DNA of 64,000 nt from CAUYXS01 sp965248495 (GCA_965248495.1 CBDFJL010000003.1:1550001-1614000); one strand, 5' to 3'. Shown: positions 17,216-26,261, counted from the first letter of the stretch. Notes: generated by a model from the letters alone, not told the origin. Program-made: numbers and translations.

Positions 17216-18136
17216 CTAGCCCGCGGCGGTCGCCTCCCGCTCGCTGTCGGCTGCCGGAGCCCGGTTGAGCTCAAGGTCTTCGAGGCCGGTCTGGTAGACG
17301 TCGCCGCTCTCGCGTCGCTGGGCGATCACGCGCACCGCCGGCTCCAGCTCGGGGTCGAACCATCGTGCGCCGAAGCTGTTCTCGATAATCGCGTCGGGCC
17401 CCTGGTAGTAGAAGCCTACCGACGTCGAGGGGCCGTGCTTCAGCAGGTCGCTGGTGATGGGCAGGCCGAGCTTCTTGACCGTTGCGCGGGAGCGCATGGT
17501 GGTGTCGAGGTCCGGCGTGTGGAAGCAGATGTGGCCGAGGCCGTTGGGGTTCGGACCACGCGCGCTGATGCCGATGCCGTGGTGCCAGCCGTTGCGGAAG
17601 TGCATGAAAGCGGTCGTGTGCTCGAACCAGTCGGACACACGCATCCCCAAGACGTTCGTGTAGAAGTCGTGGCCCACGTCGACGTCGTGGACGAGGAGCA
17701 CGACGTGCTGGATGTCGAGGAACTCGACGAGCCGCGGCTTGGGCTTCGTCGCCAGCTGCACCATCTCCGTGTACAGCATGAGCGGGTTGCCACTGGGGTC
17801 ATTGAACTTGAGGTAGCGCATGACCCGCTCGTCGGCGAGTCCGTCGCGTGCTTCGACATCGAAGCCCTTGCGAAGCAGGAGCGCCTCGAAGCCATCGAGC
17901 GTCTCCCTGTCAGCCACCTCGATCCCCAGGCGCTCGAGCCCTGGCTCGCGCCCTTCAGGGGTCGGCTGCACCACAATCCAGTGGTGCGGCAGACCGCCAC
18001 GTAGGAACACCTTGCCGTCCCGGCGGTCCGAAACCTCGAGGTGCACGGCCTTCTCGTAGAACTCGGTCGAGACATCGATGTCCTTGACGTACATCGATAC
18101 GAAACCAAGCCGCTCCGCGCGCAGAGTCGTCATCAT
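17216..18136 (-). CDS. VOC-fold extradiol dioxygenase-like protein (type I)
   Basis: A 306-residue two-module vicinal-oxygen-chelate protein like 2,3-dihydroxybiphenyl/catechol 2,3-dioxygenases, which cleave catechol rings using Fe(II) or Mn(II). The first module (about 1-125) is the non-catalytic half. The second contains the expected metal ligands: H144 in DIQHVVLLV, H202 in GLGHICFHT and E252 in AIIENSFG, in the canonical H-H-E order. The start ATG at 18136 is preceded by AAAGGAGG. It stands alone between fumC and a terminator rather than in the catabolic region at 53-64 kb. Substrate not predictable. Confidence 0.88.
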   Translation of the reverse strand: MMTTLRAERLGFVSMYVKDIDVSTEFYEKAVHLEVSDRRDGKVFLRGGLPHHWIVVQPTPEGREPGLERLGIEVADRETLDGFEALLLRKGFDVEARDGLADERVMRYLKFNDPSGNPLMLYTEMVQLATKPKPRLVEFLDIQHVVLLVHDVDVGHDFYTNVLGMRVSDWFEHTTAFMHFRNGWHHGIGISARGPNPNGLGHICFHTPDLDTTMRSRATVKKLGLPITSDLLKHGPSTSVGFYYQGPDAIIENSFGARWFDPELEPAVRVIAQRRESGDVYQTGLEDLELNRAPAADSEREATAAG

Positions 18137-18203
18137 TTCGCCTCCTTTGCCGATTCGTCGTCGATTTGTGTCTGTACCATAGCGCAGATGCTCCGGCGAT
18201 GCT

Positions 18204-19616
<1,413 letters not shown>

Positions 19617-19765
19617 CTTGCTCGATTGCTCCTTGCCGGCGCGGGGTGTGCCGTGCGCCGTGGCCAAGCAGCAATGTTAGCGCCGCCATCGCTTGGCCCG
19701 CCAGACTTGCGTCTCCGGCGGAGGCGGCGCAGCGCAGAAGCCGGCGAAAGGTTGCCTCAAAGCCG

Positions 19766-19794
19766 TTGAGGGGCCGGGTGCCCGCGGGTACAAT
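19766..19794 (+). promoter_or_regulatory. Predicted sigma-70-type promoter for Clp-N membrane gene
   Basis: A TTGAGG hexamer (19766-19771) lies 17 bases before TACAAT (19789-19794), close to the TTGACA-17-TATAAT consensus. Transcription would begin near 19801, about 30 bases ahead of the ATG at 19831. Confidence 0.5.
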
Positions 19795-19830
19795 CGCCAC
19801 TACCATTCTGGGCGCCCGCCGCCTGGGTAT

Positions 19831-20778
19831 ATGGGCGCGCCAATGATCGAACGCACTACCACATGGCAGGCCATCGCGGCCATCGTCATATCCGGCCTGG
19901 TGCTTGGCCTGTTGGCGGCTACCGCCTTCTTCGCCGAGCGTGTCGACCACTCATTGGGGCACGGGCCCCTGCCCAGCGGGCTCACCCCGAGCAACGCATA
20001 CCTGGCCACGCTACTGCTGACCGCGACCGCCATCGTGGCCGGTGGCGCTACGCTCGCCGGGGTCAGGCAGGCGAAGTTCGTCACCAAACGGTTCGCCTGG
20101 CTGGTCTACGCGTTGGTGGGCATTCCGTTGCTGCTGTTGCTGCTCACGCCGATGCAGCGGCATGGCTCGGATGGTTTCGTGGGCCTTCCCGATTTCCTGC
20201 TGGGCCCGCCGGGACGCATGGCCATCGCGGTCACGCTCGGTGCGCTCCTCCTCGGCTGGATCGACATCCGCCGAGTGCCGGGTATCGGCGGCCCGCGGCC
20301 GATGGAGGTGGGCACTGGAGGACAGTCGCTTCGTGGGCTGCCTGGCCGCTTCACCCCCAGCGCTTGGCGCGTGCTCTCGATGATGCAGGAGGAGGCACGC
20401 CGGTTCGAGCACGCCTACATGGGAACCGAGCACCTGCTGCTGGCGATCACGCGCGAAGAACGGTCCGTCGGGGCCCGGGCGCTGGTGAACCTCGGCGTCG
20501 AGCTTGCTGGCCTGCGCACGCAGATCGAAGGTGTGATCGGCCGGCGTGGCTCGCTCTACACCGGGACGACTGGCATGACACGCAAGGCTCAGCGGGTGAT
20601 CGAGCAGGCCTCACGCCGAGCGCGCTCCGACTCCACACGTCTGGTGAGCACGGGCCACCTGCTGACCATGCTGGTCGAGTCACCGGACGACGTCGCAGGG
20701 CAGCTGCTGGAGCAGCAGGGCGTCACGGCCGACCGCCTGGCCATCGAGCTGCGGCACCTCGGCCCCGAGACCACCTAA
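19831..20778 (+). CDS. Four-helix membrane protein with C-terminal Clp-N repeat domain
   Basis: A 315-residue protein. The first ~140 residues hold four hydrophobic segments (starting near 9, 50, 80 and 122). The C-terminal ~160 residues form a Clp-N (ClpA/ClpC N-terminal) double repeat: AWRVLSMMQEEARRF followed by MGTEHLLLAI, then MTRKAQRVIEQASRRA followed by STGHLLTMLVE, the two characteristic halves. There is no AAA+ ATPase module. In ClpC this domain binds substrates and adaptors, so a membrane-tethered adaptor or decoy is possible; this is inference. ATG 19831 is chosen, with 19843 possible. It is followed by the tRNA gene. Confidence 0.8.
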   Translation: MGAPMIERTTTWQAIAAIVISGLVLGLLAATAFFAERVDHSLGHGPLPSGLTPSNAYLATLLLTATAIVAGGATLAGVRQAKFVTKRFAWLVYALVGIPLLLLLLTPMQRHGSDGFVGLPDFLLGPPGRMAIAVTLGALLLGWIDIRRVPGIGGPRPMEVGTGGQSLRGLPGRFTPSAWRVLSMMQEEARRFEHAYMGTEHLLLAITREERSVGARALVNLGVELAGLRTQIEGVIGRRGSLYTGTTGMTRKAQRVIEQASRRARSDSTRLVSTGHLLTMLVESPDDVAGQLLEQQGVTADRLAIELRHLGPETT

Positions 20779-20858
20779 AGGCCACTGGGCGCTGCTGGGC
20801 GCTCGCATCCGCCGCTCGAATAGCCCCCCGGTGTGGCTGGCCGCATAATGGCGGCGGC

Positions 20859-20933
20859 GGGCCGGTAGCTCAAAGGCAGAGCGGTCGGCTCATAACCGAC
20901 TGGGTGAAGGTTCGAGTCCTTCCCGGCCCACCA
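20859..20933 (+). tRNA. tRNA with CAT anticodon (Met or Ile2)
   Basis: Full cloverleaf: a 7-bp acceptor GGGCCGG pairs with CCGGCCC, a D-arm GCTC...GAGC, an anticodon stem GTCGG/CCGAC with loop CTCATAA (CAT at 20891-20893), a 5-base variable loop, a T-arm GAAGG/CCTTC with TTCGAGT, discriminator A and an encoded CCA. The acceptor begins with a G-C pair, so it is not a typical bacterial initiator; elongator Met or lysidine-modified Ile2 are the options. It is the anchor of the island to the right, whose terminal gene runs antisense into its 3' half. Confidence 0.95.
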
Positions 20934-21978
20934 CCCGCGTGCCGCGCGGGGCCGCCGTCCCGATACCGGCGAGCGGTAATTGCTGCTCTGATGTTGTATC
21001 GGGCTGGGGACCGTAATGGCGCCGCGCAGCGAGGAACGCACCGATAAAGCCCTTGTTGCCGATGCCCCAAGCGAAGCCTTCTTGTGCACCAAACTGCGCG
21101 GTGAGTCTGGTCGGAAGCGTTTCGTAGTCGGCCACCGACTGGCGCACCTTGCTCAGCACGGCGATGGGGCTTGTCGCGCCGAAGTGGGTGATCCGCAGGG
21201 GCTGGATCGAGGCGTGGTTCGCAGATTCCCGCAGGCGCTCTGCGAAGTCAGCACTGAAGGGCATGATAGGGCTGACCGCCGCAGACACGAACACGCCGGC
21301 GGCTTTTAGTTGCCCCATAATGTCGAGCCGCCGATCGGGCGATAGACCGCCGCGCTCTATCATCCGCTGGCTGACGGCCATGTCTGTGGAGATACTGAAG
21401 CTGACGCCAACACGGCCCTTCTGGGCCATGGAAACGAGACGCTTGAAGATGGCGCTGTCTTCGACGACCACTTGCGAGCGCGTCTGGCACATGAGGAAGA
21501 TGTCGGCCTCTGCAAACACGTCCAAGTTGGCCTGAGTCACGGCCAGCGTCGCTGATGTCGGCAGGAATGGGTCCGTCTTGGCGCTCATGAACACGAATGC
21601 GCCGCGCACCGGTGTTCGGGTGCTCCCCGAGCCAGTGAAGAGCGCCCGACGGAGGCGCTGACTGATGTCCGGTTTGGGCAGGAGCCAACGGCCCCAGTCC
21701 CGGTACCAGGGGCCATCCCTGCCGTCTGGGTAGAAGCGCTCGCTGAGGTTCGGTACATAGCAGAACTCGCAACTGGTACCCCAAAGGCACCCAAGCCACG
21801 GCTCGAACGTGTAGATGCGCTGCGGCGCCTCCGCCGCCGTGTAGTCGGGAAATGCAGGCTCATTGCCGAGACGCCTCCAGAACCCGGTGCGTTGTCGGGC
21901 CAGCACGACATCGAGCCCCCGGGGCAGAGGTTGCGGAGCGCCCGCACGTTCGCTCGTCGATCGTGGCTCAGGAGGCAC
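20890..21978 (-). CDS. Radical SAM protein related to spore photoproduct lyase group
   Basis: A 362-residue protein with a cysteine motif C64-x5-C70-x2-C73 (in LGCLWGTSCEFCYVP), longer than the standard C-x3-C-x2-C. The body matches the SPL/Rv2578c-like radical SAM group: MSAKTDPFLPTS, then a helix and FLMCQTRS, GVSFSIST, ERGGLSPDRRLDIMGQLKAAG and SAAVSPIMPF, in the order seen there. These enzymes cleave or modify nucleic acid or other substrates through a 5'-deoxyadenosyl radical. It starts with GTG 21978, 4 bp after the ParB-like stop. Its last ~15 residues are antisense to the tRNA 3' half, so the reading frame was completed by insertion next to the tRNA. Exact reaction unknown. Confidence 0.8.
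   Translation of the reverse strand: MPPEPRSTSERAGAPQPLPRGLDVVLARQRTGFWRRLGNEPAFPDYTAAEAPQRIYTFEPWLGCLWGTSCEFCYVPNLSERFYPDGRDGPWYRDWGRWLLPKPDISQRLRRALFTGSGSTRTPVRGAFVFMSAKTDPFLPTSATLAVTQANLDVFAEADIFLMCQTRSQVVVEDSAIFKRLVSMAQKGRVGVSFSISTDMAVSQRMIERGGLSPDRRLDIMGQLKAAGVFVSAAVSPIMPFSADFAERLRESANHASIQPLRITHFGATSPIAVLSKVRQSVADYETLPTRLTAQFGAQEGFAWGIGNKGFIGAFLAARRHYGPQPDTTSEQQLPLAGIGTAAPRGTRVVGREGLEPSPSRL
20919..21000. repeat. tRNA-tail direct repeat, copy A
   Basis: The tRNA 3' end plus about 65 bp of flanking DNA recur, diverged, at 24499-24595 and in shorter form at 25733-25830. This intact copy couples the tRNA CCA end to the tail of the radical SAM gene (minus strand). It has the layout of an attachment-site-type repeat flanking inserted DNA. 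Confidence 0.75.
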
Positions 21979-21982
21979 GAGG

Positions 21983-22645
21983 CTACGCGGCCCTCGGCGT
22001 CGTGGGGTCTACGCGCTGAGCCAAATATGCTCGCACCACCTGGACCAGCGCGTGTGACCTTGAGAGCTCCGAGTCATTGGCGTGGAGCATTAGGTCGATC
22101 GAGAGGTCCACTTCCTTTGCCTCAGACTCCGGCAGCACGAAACTGAGTATGACCGAGGACGTGTCGGGTACTGTGTCGTCGGTGGCTGTCCTCAGGTCAG
22201 TGATACTCAGTGAGGCGAGTTGGGCCAGTTCATTGATAGACCTGCGATCGTCAGGGAGCAGTTTCGAAAGCTCGTCCACGTTGTAAGTCGCTAGCAGGTT
22301 CTCGATGAGCATCGCACGGCGTTCGGGGACTTCTGTGCCCGAGAGACGATTGAGCGTTGCGAGGTTCCAAATGGCGTCCTCGTCAGTCATCGCAGAGACT
22401 AAACAGCGGATCATGGGCTCGTTCATCGCCTTGAGAGCCCGTAGGCGACTGTGGCCGTGAATCACTTGGTAGGTTGCAGAAGTTTCAGACGGGGTAAGAG
22501 GGCGGACAACCAACGGCTCGTACCAACCTTGTCTTTCGATATGCAGCCGTAGCCTCCGCTGCGCGGAGGGGCTCATCGCGTTCGTATTCCATGGATGCTC
22601 GACCAGAGACTCAACGGGAAGATCATGGAGTTCCACAGGAGCCAC
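21983..22645 (-). CDS. ParB/sulfiredoxin-fold protein
   Basis: A 220-residue protein whose N-terminal half is a ParB-like nuclease-fold domain: LPVESLVEHPWNTNAMS, then RRLRLHIERQGWYEPLVVRP and the signature HGHSRLRALKAM (about 62-73, equivalent to the GEHRxxA nucleotide-binding motif). The middle is helical (DEDAIWNLATLNRLSG, a ParB-like helix-turn-helix region). The C-terminus carries no recognised domain. It is not an ordinary chromosome-partition ParB: no ParA is nearby and it lies between a methyltransferase-like gene (84 bp away) and the radical SAM gene (4 bp away). ParB-fold proteins in mobile elements can be CTP/ATP-binding nucleases or DNA-modification partners. Confidence 0.82.
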   Translation of the reverse strand: MAPVELHDLPVESLVEHPWNTNAMSPSAQRRLRLHIERQGWYEPLVVRPLTPSETSATYQVIHGHSRLRALKAMNEPMIRCLVSAMTDEDAIWNLATLNRLSGTEVPERRAMLIENLLATYNVDELSKLLPDDRRSINELAQLASLSITDLRTATDDTVPDTSSVILSFVLPESEAKEVDLSIDLMLHANDSELSRSHALVQVVRAYLAQRVDPTTPRAA

Positions 22646-22729
22646 CCTTCGCGTTCGTTGTGTGATGCCAACTCTTCGAGGGGCTCATCCTCCTCTTGTC
22701 GTAGAGGCCCACTTGCGGGACCCCTGAGC

Positions 22730-23308
22730 TCACCAGATGCGTTTTCCTAACGCTGCGTCCGCTTTGACATCGCTGTCTCGCCGAACAAAGTAGGCTCGGT
22801 TGCTGACGAGCCCCAACGTTCTGCTCACGTCCTCAATTGCCATCGGCCGTCGGACCTGCTGGCGTACGTGTTCCACTAGGTTATGTGGCCGTAGGTCGGC
22901 GTCCTCGATAAGGACACAGTCGCAGTATCCCAGCAAGGCGTCGATAACACTCTCGCCGGACCTCGTTAGCAAGCAATCAGGATTGAAAGACCTAACCAGC
23001 AGGTATTGGCTCTCAGACGAGAGAGACTCCGCGCGAGAGGCTAAGAGGGCATACAGACCCCGGTGGAACTCCCCTAGGGATTCTGTATGGAGCGTACTTC
23101 CCTGTTCGACTTGGACCGGCGTTCTGGAGACTTGCAGCGCTTGGGGCCCCACTCCATTTGGAGCCAGGCATCGCACAGGTGATGCTTCCCCCGTTCTTGT
23201 TCTCGCCTCGGCGCGGTCTATGGAGAAATGGCTCAAGTTGTTGAGGAGTTTTGTTACGAGCGCGAATCGAATGCCAAGCGGGGCAGGTAGTGCGCGCGGC
23301 TTGCTTAG
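22730..23308 (-). pseudogene. C-terminal part of methyltransferase-like gene, beyond in-frame TGA
   Basis: About 192 further codons follow the TGA at 23309-23311 in the same frame as the upstream gene. The reading is clearly protein-like immediately after the stop: LSKPRALPAPLGIRFALVTK, then LLNNLSHFSIDRAEA, then a late VLIEDADLRP strand of Rossmann methyltransferase type. The two halves together give about 522 residues. If translated alone it would need an internal start (ATG-like options near 23236 give 168 residues). Most likely this is the second half of one gene broken by a TGG-to-TGA change, by sequencing error, or by recoding. It precedes the ParB-like gene by 84 bp. Confidence 0.7.
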
Positions 23309-24298
23309 TCACTCCCGGTAATCGCTCGCAATGAACGTGAGGGAGTCAGTTTGGCGTTGGAGGGGCGCGGCGGTGAAAAATCGAGTTGGCTCCGCCAGAT
23401 CGAGATCAACAAACCTGAGATTGAGGGTCACTTCTCGGGTGGATTGATCCAGCGCTGACAAGAGCCGACGGCAGAGCCCTGCAGTAAGACTGCCACTTCC
23501 CGAACCAACTTCTACAAATTCAAGTGTTTGACCGGCGCTGCCCTTGTTCCATTCAGACTGAACCCACGGACCAATGATCTTGTCGACGAGCCGGGCTGAC
23601 CTTTCTCGGGCACGTGGCTCCACGGCCATGCTCAGGCTCTTGAGTAGAGCATTCACGAGCCTGAAACTCGAATTGCGTTGTGCGAGGTCCGTCTCCAGAT
23701 AGAAGAGCAGCGAGACCTCAGCGTCGGCACTGAGAGATAACTGCCTATAGTGGTAGTAGAGGTTTACCGGACGCGATGGCGGCGGAGCAGTAATGATGGG
23801 ATGGAATCTGGTGTCGTCGGGCCCACTCGGCATCTTCAGTTTGGCCAAGAGGTAACACGGATTCCTGGCCGTCGAAGTGCCGGCCGCGGTCGCTTCGATC
23901 GCAGAGTCTGCGGAGGTGATACTGAAACACTCGAATGCGAGCGTCGCGTGAAGGGCGTGCTTCCAGGCTGCGAGAGAGGTGTGCCGGGCATGGCTCTCTA
24001 CTACCGCTTCGAGCAAAAAGAAGTAGGCATAGCAGTAGAGGCGCCGGAGCGAATGAGGGAACCGTCTACAGACGTACTCGGTCCAGATCTCACGCAGCCC
24101 CGCCAGTCGCTCGATTACGTCTGAGTCACCAAGGGTGGGAACGTGTCTCCAGTACTCAGCCCACTCGATTCTTTCGACGACGAAACGACCGTCTGATGCG
24201 ATCATCAGGCCGCCAACCAGCGCGGGGTGCTCGAGGGCTTCCAGCAAAGAAGCGCGACCATGCGCCCGCATTGTGGGGGTGGCATGGGACCTAATCAT
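23309..24298 (-). CDS. SAM-methyltransferase-like protein, N-terminal part (ends at in-frame TGA)
   Basis: 329 residues to the TGA. Residues 1-240 are a large helical domain with no family I recognise. At 259-272 a class I methyltransferase motif I appears (LEFVEVGSGSGSLT), followed by the acidic strand RFVDLD (295-300) and TFIASDYRE at the very end. That is only the first half of a Rossmann methyltransferase; the rest continues in frame after the stop (see 22730-23308). ATG 24298 sits 19 bp behind a perfect GAAC-N4-GTTC palindrome. First gene of the island operon. GC content is visibly lower than in flanking housekeeping genes, consistent with transfer. Confidence 0.75.
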   Translation of the reverse strand: MIRSHATPTMRAHGRASLLEALEHPALVGGLMIASDGRFVVERIEWAEYWRHVPTLGDSDVIERLAGLREIWTEYVCRRFPHSLRRLYCYAYFFLLEAVVESHARHTSLAAWKHALHATLAFECFSITSADSAIEATAAGTSTARNPCYLLAKLKMPSGPDDTRFHPIITAPPPSRPVNLYYHYRQLSLSADAEVSLLFYLETDLAQRNSSFRLVNALLKSLSMAVEPRARERSARLVDKIIGPWVQSEWNKGSAGQTLEFVEVGSGSGSLTAGLCRRLLSALDQSTREVTLNLRFVDLDLAEPTRFFTAAPLQRQTDSLTFIASDYRE

Positions 24299-24316
24299 CG
24301 ATGCTTAGCGGCAATA

Positions 24317-24336
24317 GAAAGAACATATGTTCTTTC
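24317..24336 (-). promoter_or_regulatory. Predicted LexA (SOS) box of island operon
   Basis: GAAAGAACATATGTTCTTTC is a perfect 20-bp palindrome with the core GAAC-N4-GTTC at 24321-24332, the arrangement of Gram-positive-type LexA boxes. It lies 19 bp upstream of the methyltransferase-like gene on the minus strand. A second box of the same core stands before imuB at 32 kb, supporting SOS control of both. Confidence 0.7.
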
Positions 24337-24498
24337 GATATTATCGCTAGGCGTTCGCACTCGGAAGGGGTTCCTGTCTCTGGGAAGGGGTCAGCTCCGA
24401 ACCTGGGCGATTGGCGCACTGTGGCTTTCGCTGAGCGCGGATCTGCGTCATCCGGCCAGCCTGAACGACTCGACGAATGTTCTTAGTATCGTCCTGTC

Positions 24499-24595
24499 CG
24501 GCCCACCATCCGCGTGCCGCGCGGCGCCGCCGTTCCGATACCACTTGACGCTAGGACGTGACGGCCAGCGGTGATTGCTGCTCTGATGTTATTTC
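24499..24595. repeat. tRNA-tail direct repeat, copy B
   Basis: Begins with CCGGCCCACCA (the last bases of the tRNA) and continues with the same sequence as copy A apart from point changes and an extra ~20 bp. On the minus strand it preserves the end of a radical SAM gene (residues TSEQQSPLAVTS, compare TSEQQLPLAG in the intact gene). It marks the end of a previously inserted island copy. Confidence 0.75.
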
Positions 24596-24634
24596 CGCAG
24601 AGCGCGACCGTTGGGGCGCGTATAGTCGGTCCGT

Positions 24635-25612
24635 ATGCGTCTCTCCGTTACGGTATTCGCAATGACCGCTCTGGCGGGTTCGGCCTTGTTGGCCTCCTGC
24701 GGGCCGTCCGATGAGGACGTGCGGAGTCTCGTTGACGACCGGGCTGCGCTGCTGGTGGCGCAGGCGCTGACGGCGGTGCCAACACCGAAGGCACTCCAAT
24801 TCCCCACGCCGTTACCTACCTCCACGCCGTTCCCCACTCCGGGGCCGTCGAACGGAGGGCCAATCGTCTTTCCTCCGACCCCGACGCCTCAGCCCACGGC
24901 CACACCGTTCCCGACCGCCACGCCGCAGCCGACGGCGACTCCGATTGTCTTTCCTCCGACACCTACCCCTATTCCACTAGAGCTGCTATCGGACTTCAAT
25001 GCTCTCTATCGCGAGTGGTCCCCATCAGTTTTCTGGATAGAGTCGGGGTTCAACCGGGGCACTGGATGGCTCCTGGAGCCGGGTCTTATCGTCACGAGCG
25101 AACACACAGTGGCTGGCCGGTCCACGGTCACGGTGCGGCTGCCCGATTTGCCGCAGTTCTTGGCGTTGGTCCTGGCCTCGGATTCCCTACGGGATGTCGC
25201 TCTCGTGCAGTATCCGACGAACACCGTCTTCATCGGTGGCCTAGCGAAGCCATTCAACCTCGGCAACATCGCCGCGGAGGATGCGGCGTCGCCGCTCATT
25301 GCTTTGGGCTTCCCCGATAACATCGAGGTCATGGGAAACGGGACCGTTGGCCCTGTTTCGGCGAACGTGGGGTCGATGGCAGGAATTGTTACGTTGAGTA
25401 GCTACCTCGACGTGTTGAACATCGTGATGGACGCGGCCGTAGACCCGGGGGACAGTGGAGGTCCGGTGCTCGATGCCAACGGCGACTTGGTTGGGATGGT
25501 ACGGGCGTCCTTCGGCACTGGAACGGGGCGCCACATCGGGACGAACTACTCCGTCCACGTCGACGAGATCCGCGCAGCGCTTCCAGACCTGAGGAACGGT
25601 GTGTCCAGGTGA
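24635..25612 (+). CDS. Secreted lipoprotein, trypsin-like serine protease (S1C)
   Basis: A 325-residue predicted lipoprotein. A signal peptide ends in the lipobox LLASC with the lipidated Cys at 22. Residues 48-114 are a Pro/Thr-rich low-complexity linker with repeated PTPTP and PTATP units that would hold the protease away from the membrane. The trypsin-like domain follows, with catalytic H157 (TSEHTVAG), D187 (LRDVALVQ) and S274 (GDSGGPV). There is no PDZ domain. It is the only gene between tRNA-tail copies B and C, so it is probably island cargo. Confidence 0.9.
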   Translation: MRLSVTVFAMTALAGSALLASCGPSDEDVRSLVDDRAALLVAQALTAVPTPKALQFPTPLPTSTPFPTPGPSNGGPIVFPPTPTPQPTATPFPTATPQPTATPIVFPPTPTPIPLELLSDFNALYREWSPSVFWIESGFNRGTGWLLEPGLIVTSEHTVAGRSTVTVRLPDLPQFLALVLASDSLRDVALVQYPTNTVFIGGLAKPFNLGNIAAEDAASPLIALGFPDNIEVMGNGTVGPVSANVGSMAGIVTLSSYLDVLNIVMDAAVDPGDSGGPVLDANGDLVGMVRASFGTGTGRHIGTNYSVHVDEIRAALPDLRNGVSR

Positions 25613-25732
25613 CCGAAAAAACCACAGCCGTCGGTGCAATAGCGACACCCTCAATCTGAGGGGCGATAGGTATGGTCGGTTCGTCGGTCATACGGGACGA
25701 AACCGCTCTTTTCTGAGCAGCGCCACAGTCAA

Positions 25733-25801
25733 GGTAGCTCAAAGGCAGAGCGGTCGGCTCATGACCGACTGGGGTGAGGGTTCGAGTCCTTCCCGGCCCA
25801 T
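25733..25801 (+). pseudogene. Degenerate tRNA-CAT fragment (tRNA-tail copy C)
   Basis: The D-arm, anticodon arm (CAT), T-arm and 3' acceptor strand match the intact tRNA at 20859-20933 almost base for base, with one extra G in the variable region. The 5' acceptor strand is replaced by unrelated sequence that cannot pair with CCGGCCC, and the terminal CCA is lost. The following ~25 bp again match copies A and B. It is a non-functional tRNA remnant left by insertion or duplication, not a working tRNA. Confidence 0.8.
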
Positions 25802-25878
25802 CTCCGCGTGCAGCGCGGGGCCGCCTTCGAGAGCCGCCATAGTACCCTCGCGCCCAAGGAAGGCGCCATAGACACACG

Positions 25879-26261
25879 CTACACGCTGGGCTCGCTGGCA
25901 TTCAGTATCTTGCCAATCATGAAACCGTATGCGCGCTGAGCCTTGTCCCTCCGCGGAACTCGAACGCGAATGCTTCGCTGCCCGTCTTCACGACTATCTC
26001 GCTCGTCGCTCCGAATAGTCCTCGGCCCTCATCGACGCTGCTGATCGACGATATTTTGCCAAATGGGACGGTTGTGAGCGCTTTTCGTTTTCCCAGGAAA
26101 GCCTTGTCGTAGAACATCAAGCGGCGATCCGTTATAGCGATGAAGCCTGTCCCCGCCCCCTTGCAGTCATAGACCGCATAGAGGCGCTCCCCTTCGACCA
26201 GCCATGGTTCAATCTGTTCGAGTTGGTCTTGCTTGTCGAAGTCAACACGGTCAGTCTCCAT
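25879..26261 (-). pseudogene. Bacterial PH-domain protein with apparent C-terminal frameshift
   Basis: The intact frame runs 26261 to 25917 (114 residues) and matches a small bacterial PH-like domain: a helical start, VEGERLYAVYDCKG, then FIAITDRRLMFYDK, KRKALTTVPFGKISSI and EIVVKTGSEAFAFEFRGG. At FRGG the frame is lost. Shifting the frame near 25955 yields DKAQRAYGFMIGKIL, which is how such domains normally end, with a stop at 25879-25881. So the gene most likely carries a 1- or 2-base indel, real or a sequencing artefact. It lies between tRNA-tail copy C and an eroded island remnant. Function of the family is not known. Confidence 0.75.

Noticed and set aside
25733..25801. Second functional tRNA
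   Set aside because: The 5' acceptor strand cannot pair with the 3' strand and CCA is lost; called as a remnant.
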